Origin: Thozetella sp. PMI_491
Taxonomy: Eukaryota; Ascomycota; Sordariomycetes; Chaetosphaeriales; Chaetosphaeriaceae
Direction of reading: 5' to 3'
Length of the DNA stretch: 64,000 nucleotides
NCBI GenBank assembly: GCA_021432635.1
Contig: MU270051.1
Coordinates: 600,662 to 664,661 of the forward strand
Numbering within the stretch: position 1 is the first letter of the stretch; the number at the start of each line of letters is the position of its first letter. Of this stretch, positions 21,646-32,896 are shown piece by piece. Made by a program: the position numbers and the translations under genes. A model generated the notes under the pieces. The model had not been told where the DNA came from, made no database searches, and saw nothing but the letters and a program-made list of their open reading frames with translations.

Positions 21646-23742
21646 ATGTCAGCTGCCCAACAATCTGCCCCGTTCGGCCGTCGTGGACCTCGTCCGAGAT
21701 GGGATAATCCGGATTTGTCCTGTGGTGATTTTGTCACAACACTGCCAAACAGCGAACACAAAGTCTGGCTTCCCATTGGCCCAGCGGCCGAGATATGGGA
21801 ATCTTTAAATCCAAAGATACGGGCCCTAGCACGAGACAAGGAATTTCGCAACATCGGTGTTAGTTTTTTTATCTACATGATTGGCCGGACCGAATCCGCA
21901 GCCTCCCCCAAGATTATATTCTGCTCCAGCGATGTAGCTGCACGGAAGAATTTGCGGAACGCCGTCCGTCAAAGCAACATATTGAACGACTACCCCTCAA
22001 TAGGACTTGGTGATACATCCTCGCCCCTAGCAAGAAGCGATAGCGGGCTGAGTGCTCTGCCACATCCTTCCCGCCCTCGGTTCGCCCGAGCACCACCAAT
22101 ACAAGGGACCACAGCACATACCAGATCAGTATACACGCCGAATAGTCAGTCTCTTCAATCTGCTCAATCTATCGGGCTGCCAAATGCAGATAAATCCAAA
22201 GCCCGCGGCAACATGGTCTCCTGGGCCGCAGCGACGCAGAACGACCTGAGTCAAAACTTACAGTCTCTATCCTTGGATGAGCGATGCTCCTCGCACAGTT
22301 ACAGCGCATCTATAACCGAAACAGGATCGGGCTCGCTCACTCCTACATCTTCGAGGCAATTTAGTATTGCTGAGTCGACAACGAGGAGCTCCGTTGATCT
22401 GGACAACACATCGCAAGCGAGTGCCGCCGGCGCCGCAAACGCCAAGGATGAACTTGGGCACGTGGCGGATGACCGGGACGTTGATACCGGAAACGATGCT
22501 TCGGACAGCGAGTCGTTCTCTGGCACAGACAGCGCGGAAGAACCAACCCCTCCAAGAGACATACCAGCACTACCGGGACGAATTGGCGTCGAGCTACTTA
22601 TCCAAAGGCTCCTAGAAGCATACGAATCTCACAGGCAACTCACCTCCACAAACAGAAAGGGGGGCGGCGGCTCATCTGCGAATGCCACACAAGAGAGTTC
22701 AGAAAAGGCCAGCTCTTCTGCTTTGCCGTCAGGCAAACGGCCATTCCAGGATGCAGATGAAACTTTTACAGAAGGAACGGGCAATGAGCCGATCCCCGCT
22801 GTCAAGAAACAAAAAACGGCGGACCAGCCTGATAAGACTTTTGCCTGCCCGTTCTGGAAGAAAGACCCTCGAAAGAATCCGGGCTGCTTCCGCCACGAGC
22901 TAAAGCGAGTCAACCGTGTCAAACAGCACTTGAAAACCAAGCACAAAATCCCCATAAGATGTCCTAAGTGCCAGCGGTCTTTCGAGAACAGACCTGAATG
23001 CTATGAGCACATTAGGCAAACCGCATGTGAAAAGTTACCAATGATCGTGGACGAAGGTATCTCAGAAGAGCAGGTACAAGCGCTGGCCGCGAAAGGCAAG
23101 GCAGATCTTACCCAGGAGCAGCGGTGGTATCGCATATGGAATATTATTTTCCCTGGGGTGCCTTCTCCATCCTCACCTTACCGTGACGAGGGGATGGCCG
23201 AGGGCGCGCGGGATGCGCTACAGTTCTACAATGAGAATGGTAGAACTATATTACTCGATCACATGCGAGAGGCCGTTGATTGGTCTCCTGGTGACGATGA
23301 AGCCCGATTTAACAGCCCGTGGTGGCAGCCAGTTTGGGATGGATTCTTTGAAGATATGGAGCGTCGTTTCATGACGCGACTGAACGAAAACGAGGCCATG
23401 AAGCCAAACCCACCGGCTCCTAACACCGCTCCTCTAGACATGTCGCCAGTCTCGGCACAGGGTGACGGAGGAGAAGAAGAGGACGACGCGACGGGAAACG
23501 AACCAACCGAAGACCATACCGAAACATCTCTAGTAATAGAACAGGGAGATACCTCCGACCCTGCAGAAGCCCCAAGTGTCAGTCACTCAGAGGATACTAT
23601 GTGGGATGGCTTTGATGAAGATCCATTGGGGCTTTTTACCTTGGGCGATGCGGATGTAGCTGCTAGTGGGGGGCTCGATGCCCAGGATGATATGACGGGT
23701 TCCGGATACGTGCCATTTCCATCAAACTTCGGTAGAGAATAG
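21646..23742 (+). CDS. Zinc-finger protein with a shared fungal N-terminal domain
   Basis: Single exon, 698 residues. Residues about 40-125 (IWESLNPKIRALA..IGVSFFIYMIGRTESAASPKIIFCSS..YPSIGLGD) resemble the N-terminal part of the F-box/protease-like gene across the intergenic region. In other fungi this type of N-terminus precedes protease-like or receptor-like modules (my recollection, not checked). The middle is low-complexity and serine-rich. Residues about 405-465 form a C2H2-like zinc-finger region (FACPFWKKDPRKNPGCF, then HLKTKH, then CPKCQRSF with a following H and C), a layout common in fungal proteins of unknown role. The C-terminus is acidic. A nuclear or signalling role is plausible; no target can be named. 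Confidence 0.75.
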   Translation: MSAAQQSAPFGRRGPRPRWDNPDLSCGDFVTTLPNSEHKVWLPIGPAAEIWESLNPKIRALARDKEFRNIGVSFFIYMIGRTESAASPKIIFCSSDVAARKNLRNAVRQSNILNDYPSIGLGDTSSPLARSDSGLSALPHPSRPRFARAPPIQGTTAHTRSVYTPNSQSLQSAQSIGLPNADKSKARGNMVSWAAATQNDLSQNLQSLSLDERCSSHSYSASITETGSGSLTPTSSRQFSIAESTTRSSVDLDNTSQASAAGAANAKDELGHVADDRDVDTGNDASDSESFSGTDSAEEPTPPRDIPALPGRIGVELLIQRLLEAYESHRQLTSTNRKGGGGSSANATQESSEKASSSALPSGKRPFQDADETFTEGTGNEPIPAVKKQKTADQPDKTFACPFWKKDPRKNPGCFRHELKRVNRVKQHLKTKHKIPIRCPKCQRSFENRPECYEHIRQTACEKLPMIVDEGISEEQVQALAAKGKADLTQEQRWYRIWNIIFPGVPSPSSPYRDEGMAEGARDALQFYNENGRTILLDHMREAVDWSPGDDEARFNSPWWQPVWDGFFEDMERRFMTRLNENEAMKPNPPAPNTAPLDMSPVSAQGDGGEEEDDATGNEPTEDHTETSLVIEQGDTSDPAEAPSVSHSEDTMWDGFDEDPLGLFTLGDADVAASGGLDAQDDMTGSGYVPFPSNFGRE

Positions 23743-23966
23743 AGTCGTATGCGGAATGAAGTAGTTAAATATCCATAGGTTACTCCGTCAACGCTTTACT
23801 GATATCAAGGGTTTTTCTACTACGCAGCACAGGTACTTGGCATCTGTCCTTGTCGTCAAGTCTGGCTAGTATTGTCCGGGTTGCCCCGGAAGTGGGTATT
23901 ATATCTGACAAAGAAAAGCAGGCAGTCTCGCCCATGGGTACCTAGTTCAAGGTAGGTAGGTAGCTA

Positions 23967-25529
23967 TCATAATGATGGTGGTAACGCATCGACAAGCCTC
24001 GATGCCGCCTCTCTCAAGCAGCGGAACGGCCGACAGCTCGTGGCCGCTTTATACAGGAATGCAGCAATATAGCGCCCGCTGGTGCCCTCAATATCTGAGT
24101 CGTTGACCGTCTCTCTAATCTCTACATCTCCCATGGAGTCCACCAAGCCGAATAGGGCATCTCCAAGCAATGCACTTTCCGCCTCAAGATGCTTGAGCAC
24201 AAGCGCCCCGAGAGAGGTGCGACGATGAGCCAACGTGACGTTGATGACGCGCGCCATGGCATGCAGAGCGTTGCGGCGCGTCCTCGGCGTGCCGTAAGCC
24301 GCAGCACTCGAGCAGACGCACGTCACCACGTGGCGGATCAGCCACACGCACTCGAAGGCCGTGTCGTCCTGGTGGGGTTTGCCAGCGGCCATGGCGAGCT
24401 TGTATGAGCTGTGGAGCGCCGGCGCAGCCCAATGGAAAGTCCGGTCCACCGTTGGAGGCAGCGGCGGTGGCGGTTGCCAGTGCGGACTGGAGCGAACGAG
24501 GGGTTCGAGACACCGCCCCAGCCCAGGCATGATGCCTTCGAGCGCGCACGAATTTTCAAGCTTCCGGGCCTGCTCCTCAAAGAGCATGCCGTTCCACTGC
24601 CGCCGGCGCAGGAGTCTGTCCTGGAACTTCGGACTGATCTGGCCCCAGAGCTCCTCGAACGCCAGGTCCACGCTGCAATCCGCTCGGAGCAAGACCCGGA
24701 GATGGTCACCGACGAGGCCGTCGGCGAGAACCACCGCCCAGGCGACATCCAGCAGGGCGCTACAGGCGTTGAGCTTGTCCTGCGTACTGGGCGGGTGCTC
24801 GAACAGTGCGTGCATCATATCGTCGGTCAGCTCCCCCAGCTCGCCCGCGATCTGCTGGGCCCATTCGGCCGGGCCAAGACGGCCGGGGTTCTTCTCAGCT
24901 CGGTACAGCAGCATCCCAACCTGCTCGGCGGCGAAGTCGAAGACACGCGCGCTGGGTTGGACGCCGGCCTCACTGGAGCGTGGGGTTCCAGCTGTGTCTG
25001 ACGGTGCGGGCTGCTCTGGCTCGAGTGCAGCGGATGGAGCAGGCTGATATGGGGCAGCCACCCCCTTGTGGTCTATCCCCAGTGCATCTTGGCGAGGCGT
25101 GCTGTGCTTGTTGACAAGGGCGGCGATGGCATCTGACAAAGGCTGATACGAGCTGGCGTATGTCAGCAGGAGGCCCCTTGCCTCGTCTGCGTTCAACCGG
25201 CCGATGAGGTCCGCCAGGTTCTGGGGCGGTGGCTCTGCGGTATGCTCAGGGCTCCCGGATTCGCTGCCGCACGCGGTGGGCGCCAAGCTGGGAGACCGCG
25301 ACGACTCGGCACCCGGGAATGGCTTCTCAGGTTCAACCGCGGAGCCGGGAGGGGTGATATCGCCCAAAGGTGTCCTTGGGCCCTGGGCTCGGGCTCGTTG
25401 CAAGAGTGATTCCTGGCTGAGATGTGGAGGAGTGTCCACGCGACGTCTCTTTGGCGCCTGACGCTGTGCTTGCGCCTGCTGGCGGGCGTAGAGCCCGGCA
25501 CTATCCAATGGCCTTTTTACGGGCGGCAT
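23967..25529 (-). CDS. Uncharacterised protein with N-terminal nuclear localisation signal
   Basis: Single exon, 520 residues. The N-terminus is glutamine- and basic-rich with a likely nuclear localisation signal (PKRRRVD, residues about 25-33), then a proline/serine-rich linker. A short helical segment (LADLIGRLNADEARGLLLTYASSY, residues about 105-130) faintly resembles the N-terminal helical region of nuclear proteasome tether Sts1/Cut8 proteins, but the rest does not, so I do not assign that function. The C-terminal half is predicted helical and ends close to the stop at 23967. Start chosen as the first ATG, followed by the basic N-terminus. It converges on the zinc-finger gene with about 220 bp between stops. 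Confidence 0.7.
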   Translation of the reverse strand: MPPVKRPLDSAGLYARQQAQAQRQAPKRRRVDTPPHLSQESLLQRARAQGPRTPLGDITPPGSAVEPEKPFPGAESSRSPSLAPTACGSESGSPEHTAEPPPQNLADLIGRLNADEARGLLLTYASSYQPLSDAIAALVNKHSTPRQDALGIDHKGVAAPYQPAPSAALEPEQPAPSDTAGTPRSSEAGVQPSARVFDFAAEQVGMLLYRAEKNPGRLGPAEWAQQIAGELGELTDDMMHALFEHPPSTQDKLNACSALLDVAWAVVLADGLVGDHLRVLLRADCSVDLAFEELWGQISPKFQDRLLRRRQWNGMLFEEQARKLENSCALEGIMPGLGRCLEPLVRSSPHWQPPPPLPPTVDRTFHWAAPALHSSYKLAMAAGKPHQDDTAFECVWLIRHVVTCVCSSAAAYGTPRTRRNALHAMARVINVTLAHRRTSLGALVLKHLEAESALLGDALFGLVDSMGDVEIRETVNDSDIEGTSGRYIAAFLYKAATSCRPFRCLREAASRLVDALPPSL

Positions 25530-26473
25530 TGTCTTCGAATGCTATGGTGGTGGATAGTCGGTATAGAAGTTGGCCATGGAGGAATTTGTGGCGATACGGG
25601 GACCATATGCGTCAGGAGACGCGTTGCGGGGCGTAAACACGCCAGGGTGCGCGGTAGCGTGTAAGCGAAGCTTCGGCTGCTTGGGAGGCGGCCGTCTCCC
25701 GGGATTGTGGGTCCAGAGCCGACCCGCTCTGGAGCCCCGCCATCCGGCCCCACTAGGCGGCCTGCGCGTGCATAGTAAACAAACATCCGTACGGCATGCG
25801 GGCCTCAAAATTGGTAGCAGCAATCTATCACCTCGGATTCCCAGGATGCTCTAATAAAGTTATACAGGCGCTGGGCTGACACCCTGAAGCTCTGTTCTAC
25901 ATGTCGCAAAAGCAGTGATACAACAACCCAGCAATAACGCTTCAAGGACCGTAAGGGAGCATAGAAGACCGATGCCATAACCATCGGCTGGGGCTATGCT
26001 TGGACAATTGGCTATTCGATATTCTGTCTACCTTGGAAAAATGAAGCTCCGGCAACTGTGGTGGGATGGTATACACGTTACAGTTTGTTGGCGTGGTGAG
26101 ATATCTTCGAATGGCAAAAAGGACTTTTGTGCCCTAATACTGACCGGGACACGGGAGGATAAGTGGAATAATGGCCCTATTAAACTCGAATCCTTCGGTA
26201 GTGTTGGTAGTCGGGATAGTACACAGTCCTCGTGACTGGCGAGGCACAGTATGCGTCGATTTGTCATCACCTATGGCGAGTGGGGGCGCGTGGTAAGCGG
26301 ATTGAGAGGAAGGACGCCACCTTCGCACCTGCTTCTGGCGCCTGCCTTGTCTTACGTTGATGATCTGCTAAAATCCGGTCGTTGTCTTTGCGAACCCAGA
26401 CAAGCCAAGTGACCGAACCGAGCTAGTTGACCTATTCTCCCAAAGCACTGGAGACGCCGCAAAGCTTGTAAAC
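25530..26473. other. Intergenic between divergent genes
   Basis: About 940 bp between the NLS-protein gene and the first Zn2Cys6 regulator. Presumed to hold both promoters. No gene or repeat recognised. Confidence 0.4.
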
Positions 26474-28884
26474 ATGGAGGTGACGTCGCAATTGAACCGG
26501 CGCAAAGGTGTGTGACCCCATCCAGTGCCCCGGAACCGTCGGCGACGGCCATTGACGCTCTGCCATAGCCTGCGACCTGTGCTTTGTCAAGAAGATCAAA
26601 TGCGACATGCTGAAGCCGGTATGCTCCAACTGTCAGCTGTACAAGGCAGAGTGCAGGACCACCGCAGTTCGCCGGAGAGTCGGGCCAGTCAAGCCGCGGC
26701 CGGGCCCGGTGGCGGCCACCGCAGATGCAGATGCAACGGAGAATCTCCCCGGGCCCAACGCGCCGGACGGGGTGGAGCAAGTAGCCTCATATACTGATTA
26801 ATCATCGCCCAGGGCCCTGCTAACCATCACACAGGAGCACCCGTATCGATGGGGTCGAGTCCAGGCTCGGCCGCATCGAGCAGCAGCTGGAACAAGTGCT
26901 CGCCGTCGCCACGGCTGCCATCACGTCTAACGCTCAAGCAGCATTACCGGCCGGTTCAGTGCGCACTCCCGCCTCGAGCTCCCCAGGAGATGGCTCGGCA
27001 GCATCCGGGCAGACGCCGGCGAGTGACAGCTCCAGGGGACACCGGCAGCTCGCCTCGCCTGCGTCCAGCAGTTTAAGAGCTCCCCTATCCCACCGCAGCG
27101 GCTATGAGCTAGTCACGGGCGACGCGTCGTCGCATCCCATGCTGCCTCCACTAGACGAGATCCTCCCCGTGATCGAGGACTACTTCCTGCATGTCAACTC
27201 GCTCCTGCCTCTGTTCGCCCAGTCCACTTTCATGAGAATGCTACACGAATACTACTACAACACCTCGCGGCACCCCCGCGCCGCATGGGCCGCCATCAAC
27301 ATCGTCCTGGCATTAGGCACACGGCTGCCCACTGTGCCGACCAATAATGTTGACCTGGCTGCTGAAGACACAAAGCTCGCCAAGTACATCAGCAACGCCC
27401 AGTCGGTGCTCTCCGAGCTAGTCACTCGGGACGAGGATCTATTGGGCCTCCAGGTGCTCCTCGGCCTCGTCTTCATCTTCGATGGCCTAAAGGATCCCCG
27501 GCCGGCCACGGTGCTCATCGGCACGGCCGTGCGCCTTGCCCATCGCATGAAACTCCACGACAGGACGCGGCAGGACCAGTACCCAAATGAAGAGACCCTA
27601 CAGCGCAAGCGGCTCTTCTGGATCGCGTACATGCTTGACAAGGACATCTCGATGCGACACCATACACCGTCCGTCCAGAACGATGGGGACATCGATCTAG
27701 CCCTCCCGGAGGAGAAACCTGCCGACGGCGCGGGGCTGGTGTACACCAAGGACGGGAAAGTGGCGGCTAACTTCTTCCTCTTACGCGTCCAGTTGTCCCA
27801 CATCCAGGGTAGGGTTTATGACCTGCTGCACTCGACGCGGTCATCCAAGATCACGCCGACAGAGCGCCAGATGCGCATCAACCGGCTCAGCCGTCAGCTG
27901 GAGAGCTGGAGGTTGACCCTGCCTCGGGAGCTGCAGGCAGATAACGTCCTGGACAATGTGGACCGCTCGACACTCTTTTGGTTGGCCACCATGCACTTCA
28001 CGCACCTCAGTTGCCTGGTCATGACCAACGGGATCTGGAGCCACGACGTGAAGTGGCGCAAGCGTATCTCGTCCTACAGTCTAGAGGCCATCATCGAAAC
28101 TGGGGCACCGTCGTGCAGCCACCAGCCGGCGCCTCTCCCCAAGAGTTGGGACCACTGCGTTGAAATGAGTAGGTATTGTATGGAATTGACCAGCCAGATG
28201 CCACTAAGTGACTGCAGTTTGTGGTAAGTGTGATCCGTTCCCCAGGAGGACGCCGGATCGAGGCGGCCAGATTCGGCTAACGCAAGGCACCCTAGGGCCA
28301 ATGGATGCGCCTACTTCTCGGGCATGATCGTCCTCATGGCAAACATGTATGAGTTCCCGCGTCACAAGCACGTCCAGAGGGACGAGGAGCTTTCCCGCTT
28401 CTCCCTCAGCATCTTCGAGAAGATGACCGACGCGGCGAACGAGGTCTACCTTCGTCGCCTGCACGGCGTCGCCCTCGAGTTGCTACGACGGTCCACAGGA
28501 GCAGTTGAGGCGGCCCGCTCTCAGCCACTTATGCCCGAGCCCGTCGCTGCAGTCTCTGAGCTCGAAGACAGCCGCGTCGATGGAAGTGCCGCCATCGCTG
28601 CGGGAGAAGGGGAGCAAGTGGAGAAGCAGTTATCCGATCCTTCGGAGATGACGTTCGACTGGGAAGACCCGGCGCTCAATGAATGGATAGGATTGGACCC
28701 CGCCTTGGTGAGTCTGCACGCAACACTGGGAGCAATTTGTCCCCTGAGTTGGCTTGGACTCGGCAGCTAACGTAAGAAACAGGCCAACATACCAGCGCAT
28801 GAGATCTTTTCCTTTACATCGGACGCTCCCGACCTGGGAGCAGGGCCATTTCAATCGTGGATCGATGCAGCTGGGATAGCCTGA
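26474..28884 (+). CDS. Zn2Cys6 transcription factor with fungal-specific MHR domain
   Basis: About 714 residues in five exons: 26474-26507, 26569-26776, 26835-28223, 28296-28707 and 28783-28884. Exon 1 encodes only the basic start. Exon 2 carries a complete binuclear zinc cluster, CDLCFVKKIKCDMLKPVCSN and on to CQLYKAEC (C-x2-C-x6-C-x6-C-x2-C-x6-C). A linker (RLGRIEQQLEQVL) follows as a short coiled coil. The fungal_trans middle homology region begins near EILPVIEDYFLHVNSLLPLF. The second intron starts with GC rather than GT (GCAAGT at 26777-26782); this is the only choice I found that keeps both the zinc cluster and the coiled coil in frame. The C-terminus is acidic (DWEDP). Target genes unknown. 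Confidence 0.88.
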
Positions 28885-30032
28885 GCGGCTGAGCGGGCTC
28901 CATGGACAGGGACGGGTAAATATCTGGAAAGGGCAGGCATGCTCGGTGGGGTGGCGTTTTAAGGTAATAATCCTGGGTTATTAGGTGGGAAGCACAGCAG
29001 CACAAAAATGGCGGACATGGGATATGTATGGGCTTGTAAACAACAAAATTCAAGGTCGTAAGGACATCGACGATAGTAAGGTAGCCAGGCGAACAATCTC
29101 TCTCTTCGGGTAGATGCCCAAGCGACGATCAAGTGAGTTTCCGAACAGATGAAGAGATATACAAGCAGAGAATCTCTGCCGCCTCGAGTATACTCTTGTG
29201 GTTGGCAAAGGTCTTATATCCAACAACTGCTAGGCTGCTGCTGTGTAGGTTTGCCTAAGATGCTGCTGCTGTGGAGGAAGGTTTGCCTTGATTCGTTCGA
29301 TCGACCTCATACTACTAGGGTCCTGGTGGGGCCCATAGGAAAGTCTCACGGGGCTGTGGAGGTACGTAAAGGAACAGGACCTACGGTAGTTGCCTTGCCT
29401 ATTTTGGGCGGGTGGGAGGATGCAGTAGCTTCAGGTGGGGAGCTCAGTGGGCTCTCTTGCGCTGATCTACGAACCGGCGGGCCTGGCGACGCCGTACAGT
29501 ACTATATGAAGCTGGCAAAAACACCCGCTCCAGCCGTACGTTCAGTTACGTTTAGTCCCCCAAGTTTCACTTGGTTCCGTAGTGGTTTCACTTTGGGCCT
29601 GCAGCACTTCTTGCACCACCCGGTCCCTCAGGTTCGGCTCGTCCGCCCGAACGGCTGCAGCTGCGAGGCGGATCGCCCCTCCATCGATTCGGCGTTAAGG
29701 TGCGGGGAGGGACACCCCCAACGCCATCGGGATAGCATAGCGTCATAAGGGGTGGTTTATAGCGGGGCACTGTCGTCAACCACTCAGCGCCCGGGCATTA
29801 CAGAGAGGCCAGGCCCGTCTCATGCAGGGAGCGCGGATTCCAACCCTAAGCATCGAATGATAGCTCCGTTCGACTCGTTGCGTGCTGGGCGACCAACGCA
29901 CTTGCAGCGGCACCTGGGTTCCGTTGCAGCTTGCTATCTGCCCAAGGCCCCTCCCCGTCCCTTGTCAGACAACGCCATTTAACGACGACGCTTCCCCCCC
30001 CCCCCCCCCCCTCACTGCTTCCTCCTATCTCC
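28885..30032. other. Intergenic with 5' region of the AIF-like gene
   Basis: About 1.15 kb. No gene recognised. Just before the AIF-like start codon lies a long pyrimidine region including an 18-C run, likely in the 5' UTR or core promoter. Confidence 0.45.
29994..30011. repeat. Homopolymer C tract (18 C)
   Basis: Eighteen consecutive C ending 21 bp before the proposed AIF-like start codon at 30033. Pyrimidine-rich stretches are common upstream of fungal genes, but a run this long is unusual and prone to length variation. Confidence 0.9.
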
Positions 30033-31949
30033 ATGCGTTGCGTGTCGACCGCCTCGTTGTCTCGTCTCAGCTTTCACCCCGGTCCTCCGCCCCTAGCTCG
30101 ACTGCGGCCGGCGCCCTCGAAGCTACCCCACCTTCAGACATTGCATCGTCGTCTCGTCGTCACCGCCCGAACCCTCCCCCGCGCAACCTACGCAACCACG
30201 ACTACCACCATGGCCGAACAAGAATACAAGCTCAAGGATGTCACGTCGCTGGCCCTCCAGCCCGGCGACAAGCAGGAGGTCGAGGTCGAAGGACTCGATG
30301 CCAAGGTGCTGCTCGTCAATGCGGGCGGCACCGTCCAGGCCATCGGCCCCAAGTGCACCCACTACGGAGCGCCTCTGAAGAACGGTGTGGCCACGGCAGA
30401 CGGGAGAATCACTTGCCCGTGGCACGGAGGTAAGCTCTCCTTTTGCCCTAAGACGGCTCTCTCACTTGGCCCCTCCGTCTCGAGAAGTGTTCCGGTCACA
30501 GCCACATGCTGACGCTCGCGCCCCACTTGTACAGCTTGCTTCAGCACCAAGACCGGCGACATTGAGGACTCACCGGGCCTGGATGCCCTCCCTGTGTTCA
30601 AGGTCACACAACGGGACGGCGCCGCCTACTTGACCGGAGATGCCGAAACCATCAAGGCCGGCCGCCGGAAGCCTACCTTCAAGTGCAGCGCTTCCGCCGC
30701 TTCGGCAGACAAGGTTGTGGTCGTGGGCGGCGGCTCGGGAGCGCTGGGCGCCGTCGAAGGGCTGCGCGCGAAGGGCTTCCAGGGCCCAATTACCGTCATC
30801 TCGGCCGAGGGGTACCTGCCCATTGACCGGCCGAAGCTGAGCAAGGCCCTGATTCCCGACCCGGCCAAGGTCCAGCTGAGGGACGAGGCGTGGTTCAAGT
30901 CGGGCAGCGTCGACTTCGTGTTTGACAAAGTGACGGCCGTCGACTTCGCAGACAAGTCTGTGGCTACCGAGTCCGGCAAAAAGTTTGAGTACACCAAGCT
31001 CGTCCTCGCTACCGGCGGCACAGCCCGCACCCTCCCCCTGCAGGGCTTCCAGGTCCTGGACAACATCTTTACGTTGCGGGACGCCCACGACGTCAAGAAG
31101 ATCGTCGAGGCCATCGGTGCCAAGGGGAAGAAGATTGTAATTGTTGGTTCTTCGTTCATTGGCCTGGAGGCCGCTGCAGCTACCGCGGGCGACAATGACG
31201 TCAGCGTCATCGGCATGGAGAAGGCACCTCTTGAGCGCGTCCTGGGCGAGCAGGTGGGCAACGTCGTGAAAAAGATGCTCGAGTCCAAGGGCATCAAGTT
31301 CTACCTGTCGGCTAGCGTAGACAAGGCAGAGCCCTCCGTCTCGGATCCTAGCAAGGTGGGGAGCGTGTTCCTCAAGGACGGCACCAAACTAGACGCCGAC
31401 CTCGTCATTCTCGGTATCGGCGTAGCCCCAGCCACCGAGTACCTCCGCGACAACAAGATCGTCCAGCTCGAGAAAGACGGCAGCCTCAAGACAGACGAAT
31501 CCTTCTCGGTGGTCGGGCTCAAGGACGTGTACGCTGTCGGCGACATCGCCACCTACCCGTACCACGGCCCCGGCGGCGACGGCAAGTACACGCGCATCGA
31601 GCACTGGAACGTGGCGCAGAACGCCGGCCGCGCAGCGGCCAGTCACATCGTGAACCCCTCGCTAAAGCCGGCCTTCTTCACGCCCGTATTCTGGAGCGCG
31701 CTGGGCGCCCAGGTCCGGTACGCGGGCAACTCGCAGCCCGGCTGGGACGACGTGGTGATCCAGGGCAAGCCCGACGAGGGCAAGTGGGCGGCCTTCTATA
31801 CCAAGGGCGAGACCGTGGTCGCTGTGGCCAGCAGCGGGTTCGATCCTGTCGTCATGCAGAGCTCCGAGCTCTTGCGTCTGAACAAGATGCCGGCCAAGAG
31901 CCAGCTGCAGCAGGGCTTTGACGTGTTGAGCTTGGGAGCGCCACAATGA
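30033..31949 (+). CDS. Rieske/AIF-type FAD oxidoreductase (apoptosis-inducing factor-like, mitochondrial)
   Basis: About 603 residues; one intron at 30430-30534. Starting at 30033 gives an arginine/serine/leucine-rich leader of about 59 residues typical of mitochondrial import; a second ATG at 30210 (MAEQEYKL) could give a cytosolic form. The Rieske [2Fe-2S] domain shows CTH and CPWH, the second pair split only by the intron. It is followed by a pyridine nucleotide-disulphide oxidoreductase fold with FAD motif VVVGGGSGALGA, a second nucleotide motif VIVGSSFIGLEAA and the FAD-contacting DVYAVGDIA. This Rieske plus reductase order matches AIFM3/Nfrl-like AIF proteins. The expected role is NAD(P)H-dependent electron transfer in mitochondria, sometimes linked to cell death. 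Confidence 0.9.
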
Positions 31950-32896
31950 TCGCGGCAACGGCTGAGGACCTCACTTTGTGGAAGGTATACGGTCGGACTT
32001 CTTTGGCTTGGTTTGGGCAGCTCTTATTTAATACAAGCACATGTTTCTTCCATCCTTGAAGCTGTTTGGGTACTCTCTGAGCAAGGACTGTAAGCACTGC
32101 TAGACTCGATCGCAAGTCGGATCGTAGGTTGCGCCGAAGTGTGAGGACACCTTCCCGCTGAGATTTAGGCGACGGGCGAAAGCCAATGCCTTGCTATATC
32201 GCAGCAAGAAAAACGCACGTTCTTCCAAGACCTGATAGGCAACCAAGCAGCATGTGCGAACGACTAGGCTCGTGCCTCGCGTCAAAGGGGATGTCCGTTT
32301 ACGCTTTCTATAACTATTACCCTGCCTTTAGGGACCGAGTGCATAGGGTTGCAGTTGCTTCATTTTACAGCTAACTCCTAGCGCGAAAATCTCTTACTCG
32401 CCCGTGGGAGGCGTAAGATCCGTCCTGGAACCCCTGGAACGGCTCTTGAGCTAAGACGGCAATAACCTAAGATCGCCACCCGTTAAAACCGGTCCACAGC
32501 TAGACCCAGTCCCGGGGGCCAGGGGCCAGGGGTCCAGGGGATGGCCCCCAAATCCCACGAGCGTGGGAAAAATAGGCAATTATTTCCCCGGGGCACATGT
32601 CGAAATACCTTTCCTTAGAGCCCCTAACACCTCTACCACAGCAGGGGGCCTCCGGGACTACCATAAGCCGAGCCATTGCACGCGTAAATGTTGTCTTGAC
32701 CAAGATACGGAGGTCTGCATCCCACCGCGTCAGGATTTGACCCGGATTGGGCCTGGATGGTCTCCTTCCTGAGTTGGTGGCCCTGTTCTGACGGTGCTCG
32801 AATTTGAACACCCGCCCAGGTTGAGACCCCACCGCTCAGTGACGCCCCGACAGCCCAAGTATAAGAGCACAGAGGAGCCCGGCTCGTCTTGGAAAT
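31950..32896. other. Intergenic, promoter side of second P450
   Basis: About 950 bp. No gene recognised. A CAAGTATAAGAGCAC stretch near 32855 is a possible TATA-like element about 40 bp before the P450 start codon. Confidence 0.4.

Noticed and set aside
24361..25047. Open frames antisense to the NLS-protein gene (up to 228 codons)
   Set aside because: Low-complexity Ser/Arg composition caused by codon bias of the opposite strand.
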